Assembly (NCBI GenBank): GCA_012910725.1
Contig: WNEG01000059.1
Coordinates: 1 to 6,066, forward strand
DNA length: 6,066 nt
Origin: Candidatus Ethanoperedens thermophilum
Lineage (GTDB): Archaea; Halobacteriota; Methanosarcinia; Methanosarcinales; EX4572-44
Direction: 5' to 3'
Each line of letters opens with the position of its first letter. Position 1 is the first letter of the stretch. The position numbers and the translations under genes were made by a program. The notes beneath the pieces are model-generated. The model was given only the letters and a program-made list of their open reading frames with translations, ran no database searches and was not told where the DNA came from. Positions 1 to 5,057 of the stretch are shown in pieces.

Positions 1-37
1 CTCTTACCAGTTATTTTCTGCTTGCATTGTATGCAGT

Positions 38-1417
38 TTATCGCAATCTTCGCAGGTACTGATCAATGGCTCTTGCTGCTATTTTCCCGGCCCCCATCGC
101 GCTTATGACTGTGGCTGATCCCGTTACCACGTCCCCGCCTGCAAACACACCTTCTTTGCTGGTACGGCATTCCGCATCCGTAGGAATGATATTTCTTTTG
201 CTTGTTTGTAAATCCTTTGTAGTGGATGGTATGAGTGGATTTGGTGTTGTACCAATAGCAATAACTGCAACATCTGCAGGTATTTCGTGTTCAGTTCCAG
301 ATATTGGCTCAGGTCTGGCTCGTCCGGATTCGTCAGGCTCGCCCAATCGCATCTTGATGCACTCAACTGATTTTACCCAGTTATTTTCATCACCATGAAT
401 AATAGTCGGATTGGTAAGTAATTTGAAGTGTATACCTTCATCCTTTGCATGCTGAATTTCTTCTATTCGTGCTGTCATTTCATCCTCACCACGTCTGTAC
501 ACAATAGTAACGTTTTCAGCGCCAAGTCGTAGTGCACAGCGTGCAGCATCCATTGCCACGTTACCAGCACCAACTACCACCACACGTTTGCCTTTTTTAA
601 TTGGTGTGTCGTAGTCTGGAAATCGGTAGGCTTTCATCAGGTTTACACGGGTCAGGAACTCGTTAGCTGAGTACACGCCATTAAGATTTTCACCTTCGAT
701 GCCGAGAAAAGAAGGGAGTCCTGCACCACTTCCAAGAAATACCGCATCATATTCTGTTAGCAGTTCGTCTACACTTCGAAGTTTACCTACCACAAAGTTG
801 AGTCTTATCTCTACTCCAAGTTTTTTAATAAAATCAACTTCTGATCTGACAATCTCCTTTGGCAGTCTGAACTCTGGTATGCCATAGATGAGCACGCCTC
901 CCGCCTCGTGCAGTGCTTCAAGGATGGTGACACTGTGTCCGATGCGGGCAAGGTCTGCTGCTACTGTAAGACTTGCAGGACCTGATCCGACTACTGCCAC
1001 ATGATACCTGGTAGATGCCGGAATCTCTGGAATCTGCACGCCTTTTTCAAGTTCATAGTCTGCTGCAAACCGTTCAAGTCTTCCGATTGCGATAGGTTCG
1101 CCCTTTTTTCCAAGCGTGCATTCAATCTCACACTGCGTCTCCTGTGGGCAGACACGTCCACAGATTGCCGGAAGTGTGTTTGTTCTTTTCAGTTCTGAAG
1201 CAGAAGCTTCAAAGTCCCTTTCTGCAATGTTTTTGATAAAAGCAGGAATGTCGATCCCGACAGGACATCCTTTGATACACTGTGGTTTTTTGCATTGCAG
1301 GCAGCGGTTTGCCTCAATAACTGCCTGCTCCTCAGTGTATCCAAGTGCCACTTCATTGAAATTATGTATTCTCTCTTCTGGACGTTGCTCTGGCATTTCT
1401 GGTCTCTTCACTAACAT
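38..1417 (-). CDS. NfnB/SudA-type large subunit (GltD-like, NADPH- and FAD-binding, two [4Fe-4S] sites)
   Basis: This is the large subunit of a cytoplasmic NAD(P)H:ferredoxin oxidoreductase of the NfnAB/SudBA type, often annotated as the glutamate synthase small chain (gltA/gltD). The 459-residue length is normal for the family. The N-terminal part has eight cysteines in the expected spacing (C39, C42, C47, C51, C86, C90, C96, C100). By analogy with GltD and dihydropyrimidine dehydrogenase they hold two [4Fe-4S] clusters, with E115 (in GRLERF) a possible non-cysteine ligand; that ligand is inference. An FAD Rossmann motif GSGPAS lies at 144-149 with the acidic E167. A second Rossmann motif, GAGNVAMD (283-290), is followed by VYRR (306-309), the arginine pair typical of NADPH binding. 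The second FAD segment is GVFAGGD (423-429). The start overlaps the 3' end of the small-subunit gene by 7 nt, so the two are co-transcribed. No glutamate synthase large subunit is nearby, so Nfn/Sud fits better than GltD. Confidence 0.93.
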   Translation of the reverse strand: MLVKRPEMPEQRPEERIHNFNEVALGYTEEQAVIEANRCLQCKKPQCIKGCPVGIDIPAFIKNIAERDFEASASELKRTNTLPAICGRVCPQETQCEIECTLGKKGEPIAIGRLERFAADYELEKGVQIPEIPASTRYHVAVVGSGPASLTVAADLARIGHSVTILEALHEAGGVLIYGIPEFRLPKEIVRSEVDFIKKLGVEIRLNFVVGKLRSVDELLTEYDAVFLGSGAGLPSFLGIEGENLNGVYSANEFLTRVNLMKAYRFPDYDTPIKKGKRVVVVGAGNVAMDAARCALRLGAENVTIVYRRGEDEMTARIEEIQHAKDEGIHFKLLTNPTIIHGDENNWVKSVECIKMRLGEPDESGRARPEPISGTEHEIPADVAVIAIGTTPNPLIPSTTKDLQTSKRNIIPTDAECRTSKEGVFAGGDVVTGSATVISAMGAGKIAARAIDQYLRRLR

Positions 1418-2256
1418 TTTTCATCCCCGTCCTGCTTATGCATGAATTTCCCAAGAGATACAGCTTCCTCATCCCTGTATGTCGTAAGTCTTTTCATCAG
1501 TAGTGTAAAATCTACCTGATGGGCATCAAATTCAGGCCCATCCACGCAGGTAAATTTTGTTTCTCCCCCAACAAGCACCCTGCATGAGCCGCACATGCCG
1601 GTACCATCTACCATGACAGGGTTCAGGCTTACTACAGTTTTCACACCAAATGGTTTTGTAACACCTGCAACCGCGCGCATCATCACAACAGGTCCAATAG
1701 CAACCACCAGATCAACTCCCTGCTCTTCAAGAATGCTCGTTAGCACATCAGTAACAAAACCATGATGTCCTTTTGTGCCGTCGTCAGTTGTGATGTGCAG
1801 TTCATCACTGGTTGAACGCACCCTGTCTTCCCAGATAAGCAGGTTTTCACTGCGTGCTCCGATAATTGATATGATTGTATTGCCTGCTTTTTTAAACTCC
1901 CGTGCCTCCGGGTATACCGTAGTTACACCAACTCCCCCACCAACAAACACAACCACGCTGTTCTTTGGGATGTGCGCAGGATTTCCAAGCGGCCCAACAA
2001 CATCACTCAGGTGATCCCCGCTTTTGAGTGCTGCAAGCTGCTTTGTGGTTTTACCAATTTCCATAAAAACTACTGTGATTATGCCAGCATCACGGTTATA
2101 ATCTGCAATGGTCAGAGGTATCCGCTCACCACTTTCATCTATTCGAATAATTATAAACTGGCCGGGTTTAGACTTGTTTGCAACCTCTGGTGCATAAAGT
2201 TTTAATAAATAAATTTCAGGCGCAAGTTCTTCCCTTTCTAAGATGGTATACGTCAT
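1411..2256 (-). CDS. NfnA/SudB-type small subunit (FAD/NAD-binding, [2Fe-2S])
   Basis: This is the small subunit of the NfnAB/SudBA complex, related to PyrK of dihydroorotate dehydrogenase. It would bind NAD(H) and, in bifurcating Nfn enzymes, pass electrons between NADH, ferredoxin and the NADPH-binding large subunit. The 281-residue protein begins with a ferredoxin-reductase-like FAD barrel containing the RIPLTIAD motif (45-52). The NAD-binding motif VGGGVGVTTVYP follows (105-116). The C-terminal [2Fe-2S] segment has D217, C222, C225 and C237. D217 sits where PyrK proteins have their first cysteine, and a three-Cys, one-Asp cluster is known for Nfn. The ATG at 2256 is chosen because the family N-terminus starts there and a TATA box lies about 25 nt upstream; no Shine-Dalgarno sequence is present. 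The 3' end overlaps the large-subunit gene by 7 nt. 'Sulfide dehydrogenase beta subunit' is an older alternative name for the same family. Confidence 0.93.
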   Translation of the reverse strand: MTYTILEREELAPEIYLLKLYAPEVANKSKPGQFIIIRIDESGERIPLTIADYNRDAGIITVVFMEIGKTTKQLAALKSGDHLSDVVGPLGNPAHIPKNSVVVFVGGGVGVTTVYPEAREFKKAGNTIISIIGARSENLLIWEDRVRSTSDELHITTDDGTKGHHGFVTDVLTSILEEQGVDLVVAIGPVVMMRAVAGVTKPFGVKTVVSLNPVMVDGTGMCGSCRVLVGGETKFTCVDGPEFDAHQVDFTLLMKRLTTYRDEEAVSLGKFMHKQDGDEKC

Positions 2257-2277
2257 TGTTTCTGTAACACCAATTGA

Positions 2278-2284
2278 TTATATA
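2278..2284 (-). promoter_or_regulatory. Archaeal TATA box for the Nfn/Sud operon, probably leaderless
   Basis: The minus strand reads TATATAA here, centred 25 nt upstream of the ATG at 2256. Archaeal TATA boxes usually lie about 25-28 nt before the transcription start, so RNA would begin at or within a few bases of the start codon. The intervening bases (GTGTTACAGAAACA before ATG) contain no Shine-Dalgarno match, which supports a leaderless mRNA. No clear BRE (purine-rich) element is visible just upstream. The placement of the RNA start is inferred. Confidence 0.6.
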
Positions 2285-2310
2285 TGAAACTAACGAACTA
2301 TGGTTTCGGT

Positions 2311-2317
2311 AAAAAAA
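2311..2317 (-). terminator. Possible archaeal oligo-T terminator (T7 on minus strand)
   Basis: The minus strand carries seven consecutive T residues here, 27 bp upstream of the TATA box of the next operon. Archaeal RNA polymerase can terminate at oligo-T runs without a hairpin. The tract could stop read-through from the hsd operon before the Nfn/Sud promoter. No strong stem precedes it, so the call rests only on the T run and its position. Confidence 0.3.
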
Positions 2318-2525
2318 TAGAACCAGTTCAGGGAGTTCCCGCACTTTTATTTTGTTTCCCTCTAACCTGTATGAAATTATACCACCACCCGTCGTCGATT
2401 TGCCTTGTGGTGTGGCAAGTAGAAGCACGCAACATCACAAAATGTTTACGAAATGGCAAAGAAACAAACCTTCGCTTGTATGCGTTTATAATCACAACGG
2501 GAATTACTGCTTAATGGTTGTTCAG

Positions 2526-2538
2526 GTTAATTATTAAC
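2526..2538. repeat. Perfect 13-bp palindrome GTTAATTATTAAC
   Basis: Six-base arms GTTAAT and ATTAAC flank a single central T. The symmetry does not extend further on either side. It is AT-rich and 270 bp upstream of the NfnS/SudB start, so it is not in a normal operator position for that promoter. A binding site for a dimeric regulator is possible, but chance symmetry in AT-rich DNA cannot be excluded. Confidence 0.35.
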
Positions 2539-2567
2539 GTCCACTTACTTGATTTGATTGCTATACC

Positions 2568-2613
2568 CCGCAGCAGAGCTTGCGGTTGGGACAAGCCATA
2601 GAGCGAGCTTTTT
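2568..2613 (+). other. Hairpin cluster followed by T5 (terminator-like on the plus strand)
   Basis: Two alternative stems share this segment. The first pairs CCGC AGC (2568-2574) with GCT T GCGG (2578-2585) around an AGA loop, with one bulged T. The second pairs AGCTTGC (2577-2583) with GCGAGCT (2603-2609), including one G-T pair, encloses an inner GGTTG/CAAGCC stem, and is directly followed by the end of a T5 run (2609-2613). On the plus strand this resembles an intrinsic terminator, but no plus-strand gene lies upstream. It could belong to a small RNA or a decayed mobile element. Confidence 0.35.
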
Positions 2614-2625
2614 AAAACGTATGTC

Positions 2626-2658
2626 AAAAAGCAAGGTAGTAAAGAAGAAAAAGAAGAG
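2626..2658 (-). terminator. Possible pyrimidine/T-rich terminator region downstream of hsdM
   Basis: On the minus strand this segment is almost all T and C and includes two T5 runs (2648-2652 and 2626-2630). It lies about 165-195 nt beyond the hsdM stop codon. Tandem T-rich tracts are typical of archaeal 3' ends, so this may be where the hsdS-HEPN-MNT-hsdM transcript ends. The plus strand of the same bases encodes a lysine run in a short frame, so the tract could have another origin. Confidence 0.3.
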
Positions 2659-2821
2659 TATTGCCAGATGAAACTTTTAGATTTTTGAATGATGCCAAAT
2701 AGCAAAGCGGGGTGTTCCACCGCAATTTGACGGCGGGATGGAGGAAATTATGCTTAGGATGTATAATCCGATGAATTTTGTATTATATAGGAAATAGAGA
2801 CTTATTTTGTAAGTAAGGTTT

Positions 2822-4309
2822 TCATTCATCATTTATCGTTTCAACTATTTCTCTAAAACTTTCAAGCCCAGCTTCCACATTTTCAATAATCTCATTTGCC
2901 AGCATATCCGGGTCCGGTAGGTTATCCAGATCAGCCAGACTTTCATCTTTCACCCAGAAGATATCAAGATTCGTTTTATCTCTTGAAACTATTTCGTCAT
3001 AAGAGACTTTTCTAAAGCGCCCATTTGGATTGTCTTCCGACCATGTTTCTTTTCTCATAAGTCTGTTTTCAGGATTGTAACATCTGATAAAATCCTTTAG
3101 ATCCTCAAATTTCATCGGGTTCTTTTTCAGTGTGAAATGAACATTGGTGCGAAAATCATAGATCCATACTTCTTTTGTCCAGGAGTCTTTACTTGCTGGC
3201 TTATTGTCAAAAAACAGAACATTTGCTTTTACACCCTGTTTGTAAAAAATACCTGTTGGAAGTCGTAAAATTGTATGCAAATCCGTTGTTTCAAGTATGT
3301 TTTTACGTACAGTTTCTCCAGCGCCTCCTTCAAACAGTACATTATCCGGCAGGACAACTGCGGCGCATCCATCTGATTTCAGGAGAGTATGGATGTGCTG
3401 TAAAAAGTTCAACTGCTTGTTAGAAGTTGTTGCCCAGAAATCCTGGCGATTATAAACAAGTTCTTCTTTTTCCTGCTTTCCTTCTTCATTTGTAAATGTC
3501 ATACTGCTTTTTTTACCGAAAGGAGGATTGGTCAGCACATAATCATAACGGTCGCCCGGATCGGATATAAGTGAATCTACTGGTGATATGGAAGATTCAC
3601 CATCAATCTCGCCGATATTATGAAGGAACATATTCATCAGGCACATTCTTCTTGCGCTTGCAACAATCTCATTTCCTGAAAAAGTCTTGTCTTTGAGAAA
3701 TTCCTTTTGCTCTTTATCCAAAATGCAATTTTCCGGATTGCTGATAAAATCATAAGATGCGAGGAAGAAGCCACCGGTTCCACATGCAGGGTCACAGATT
3801 GTTTTTTCGGGTTCAGGATGGATGCATTCAACCATTGCCATGATAAGCGCACGTGGGGTGAAATACTGACCTGCCCCACTCTTCACGTCCTCTGCATTTT
3901 TTTCCAGCAGACCTTCATAGATTTTCCCCTTAACATCAGAACCCATCAAACTCCAGCTTTCCTTATCGATCATGCCTATGATGCGATATAGCATAGCAGG
4001 GTCCTGTATCTTGTTCTGTGATTTTGTAAATATCTGTCCAAGAATGCCCCTTGCTTGACTTAATTCACGGAGAAGTTTTGCATAATGGGATTCCAGATCA
4101 GCACCCTTTTTCGATACCAGACTTTCCCAGCCGTATTCTTCCGGGATAGGCAGTTTACGGTTGTATGGAGGTTTTGAATATTCATCTGCCATTTTCAGAA
4201 AGAGCAGATATGTCAATTGTTCCAGATAGTCGCCGTAACCGACACCAGCATCACGGAGTACATGTGCGTAACTCCATACTTTTGATACTATTGTTCCTGT
4301 GTTAGTCAT
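2822..4309 (-). CDS. hsdM: Type I restriction-modification DNA methyltransferase subunit HsdM
   Basis: This 495-residue protein is the modification subunit of a type I restriction-modification enzyme. With two copies of HsdM and one HsdS it transfers a methyl group from S-adenosylmethionine to N6 of adenine at the site read by HsdS. The N-terminal helical HsdM_N domain spans roughly residues 8-140. GQYFTPR (147-153) precedes the methylase core. Motif I, the AdoMet-binding loop DPACGTGGF, is at 173-181, and the catalytic motif IV NPPF is at 261-264; both are intact. The length is normal for the family. The ATG at 4309 is preferred because the upstream in-frame codon run hits a stop and the protein begins in typical HsdM fashion. 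Only a weak GGGT precedes it, so translation may depend partly on the upstream genes. It is last in the operon, 62 nt after the MNT gene. No sign of damage is seen. Confidence 0.95.
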   Translation of the reverse strand: MTNTGTIVSKVWSYAHVLRDAGVGYGDYLEQLTYLLFLKMADEYSKPPYNRKLPIPEEYGWESLVSKKGADLESHYAKLLRELSQARGILGQIFTKSQNKIQDPAMLYRIIGMIDKESWSLMGSDVKGKIYEGLLEKNAEDVKSGAGQYFTPRALIMAMVECIHPEPEKTICDPACGTGGFFLASYDFISNPENCILDKEQKEFLKDKTFSGNEIVASARRMCLMNMFLHNIGEIDGESSISPVDSLISDPGDRYDYVLTNPPFGKKSSMTFTNEEGKQEKEELVYNRQDFWATTSNKQLNFLQHIHTLLKSDGCAAVVLPDNVLFEGGAGETVRKNILETTDLHTILRLPTGIFYKQGVKANVLFFDNKPASKDSWTKEVWIYDFRTNVHFTLKKNPMKFEDLKDFIRCYNPENRLMRKETWSEDNPNGRFRKVSYDEIVSRDKTNLDIFWVKDESLADLDNLPDPDMLANEIIENVEAGLESFREIVETINDE

Positions 4310-4371
4310 TATTTACCCATTTTTGTCATGTTCTTTTTGATGCAGCACTGCTCGGCAACGGGAAATAGTGA

Positions 4372-4704
4372 TTATGCGGCATACATTATTTTCCCGTTTC
4401 TGGCATATTCAACAACGAGGGAAGTTCCGTGCTCAAACTCTTCTGAAGTTAGGGTGACAATATCAAGAGGCATCATGAAATTCTTAAGAGTCGTTATTTC
4501 AGCGTATTTAGTTAATCTTGCCCTTTCAAAAATATCTTTACCGCGAAAATCTTCTGATATAATTAGAATATCAACATCGCTTTCATCCGTGGTTGTTCCT
4601 TTGGCCTGCGATCCGAATAAAATTATCTTTGAGACTTTCAATCCTTTTTCTTTCAGACATTTTTCAAAGAATCTAACTGCACTAATTACTTTTCTTTTAA
4701 CCAT
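4372..4704 (-). CDS. MNT-family nucleotidyltransferase (MntA-like antitoxin candidate)
   Basis: This is a 110-residue minimal nucleotidyltransferase of the pol-beta superfamily. The core signature is complete: FGSQAKG at 30-36, D43 and D45 (DVDIL) ten residues after the serine, and a likely third metal-binding acid D81 in PLDIV. An active nucleotide transferase is therefore expected. In studied HepT/MntA pairs the MNT protein neutralises its HEPN partner by attaching AMP to a tyrosine; that role here is inferred from the neighbour. The ATG at 4704 is supported by AAGGAG eight bases upstream, and the gene overlaps the HEPN gene by 19 nt, indicating coupled translation. The strand and overlap place it inside the hsdS-hsdM operon. 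A general housekeeping nucleotidyltransferase is less likely because of the HEPN partner. Confidence 0.88.
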   Translation of the reverse strand: MVKRKVISAVRFFEKCLKEKGLKVSKIILFGSQAKGTTTDESDVDILIISEDFRGKDIFERARLTKYAEITTLKNFMMPLDIVTLTSEEFEHGTSLVVEYARNGKIMYAA

Positions 4705-5057
4705 CTTAATAGCTCCTTGCTTTTCCCAAGTATTTCACTTGTTTTTTCTCTGTTATAATCTTCAAGCATTTTCTGAAGGTTATCCGGATATCGAGTCAGG
4801 ACACTTACTCGGTTCAGGGTGAAAACAAAATCATACATATCTTCTGGAAGGTCAAGATCAATAAATTCAAGTAGATATAATAGATTGTGGGTTTTAGGCG
4901 GGGCATCCTTGAATTTCCGAATATATAGTCCTTTGAGAGCCTTTTCTATGGATAGATGACATATAAATACGGAATAAAAATACCTCTCTCCGCTGAACAT
5001 GAATTCCGCGGTATCCATGTCATAATCAGCTTGCTTAAACCACTCATCTTTATCCAT
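4686..5057 (-). CDS. HEPN-domain protein (HepT-like toxin candidate)
   Basis: This 123-residue, mostly helical protein matches the HEPN domain family that pairs with MNT nucleotidyltransferases. Family hallmarks are the WFKQADYD start (6-13), the central CHLSIEKALKGLY helix (33-45), THNLLYLL (56-63) and the late TRYPD segment (88-92). Many HEPN proteins are RNases with an R-x(4-6)-H motif. I find no such spacing here: R25-H34 and R47-H57 are too far apart, and no histidine follows R83 or R89. Ribonuclease activity is therefore uncertain. Y90 in RYPD is a plausible site for modification by the partner, by analogy only. The ATG at 5057 overlaps the hsdS stop by 8 nt and has a strong AAGGAGG seven bases upstream. 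It overlaps the MNT gene by 19 nt. A toxin role is inferred from pairing. Confidence 0.88.
   Translation of the reverse strand: MDKDEWFKQADYDMDTAEFMFSGERYFYSVFICHLSIEKALKGLYIRKFKDAPPKTHNLLYLLEFIDLDLPEDMYDFVFTLNRVSVLTRYPDNLQKMLEDYNREKTSEILGKSKELLRWLKEK
4713..4718 (-). promoter_or_regulatory. Shine-Dalgarno AAGGAG for the MNT gene
   Basis: The minus strand reads AAGGAG, eight bases before the ATG at 4704, inside the 3' end of the HEPN coding sequence. It fixes the MNT start and implies translation independent of, or coupled to, the HEPN gene. Confidence 0.65.

Larger units (their letters stand above)
2257..2821. other. 565-bp gap between the hsd/HEPN-MNT operon and the Nfn/Sud operon; no convincing gene
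   Basis: No reading frame here has a recognisable family, a good start and a reasonable length. Visible elements, from left to right, are these: the TATA box at 2278-2284; a minus-strand T7 tract (2311-2317); nested short inverted repeats at 2383-2418 (CACCAC/GTGGTG and TTGCC/GGCAA); a plus-strand TTTATAAT at 2485-2492; the palindrome GTTAATTATTAAC (2526-2538); a hairpin cluster at 2568-2613 ending in T5 on the plus strand; a purine tract at 2626-2658, which is pyrimidine- and T-rich on the minus strand; a small GCGG/CCGC hairpin at 2707-2723; and a TATA-like stretch at 2781-2790. The mixture suggests a boundary region that has collected small insertions or decayed sequence. Confidence 0.6.

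Noticed and set aside
23..35. TGCAT-TGT-ATGCA hairpin after the large-subunit stop, considered as a terminator
   Set aside because: The stem is only five pairs and AT-rich, and no T run follows on the minus strand.
2383..2418. Overlapping short inverted repeats (CACCAC/GTGGTG and TTGCC/GGCAA) considered as a riboswitch or attenuator for the Nfn/Sud operon
   Set aside because: They lie about 100 bp upstream of the TATA box, so they would not be in the leader, and the two stems are short and mutually exclusive.
2216..2428. Minus-strand open frame of 70 codons just upstream of and overlapping the NfnS/SudB start, containing a GKSTTGGG stretch
   Set aside because: It begins only with GTG, has no ribosome-binding site, runs through the TATA box and 41 bases into the NfnS/SudB gene in another frame, and matches no family I know. 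The GKST resemblance to a P-loop lacks the rest of the motif.
2511..2720. Minus-strand open frame of 69 codons in the intergenic region
   Set aside because: It starts with GTG, spans the hairpin cluster and the T-rich tract, and its composition reads like translated structured or low-complexity DNA.
2257..2821. CRISPR repeats, a tRNA gene or an insertion sequence with terminal inverted repeats in the gap
   Set aside because: No regularly spaced direct repeats, no T-loop/anticodon arrangement, and no matching element ends with a target duplication could be found by eye.
4328..4822. Plus-strand open frame of 164 codons opposite the MNT and HEPN genes
   Set aside because: It is antisense to two well-supported genes with intact motifs and ribosome-binding sites. 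Its hydrophobic translation is what antisense frames of charged helices usually give.
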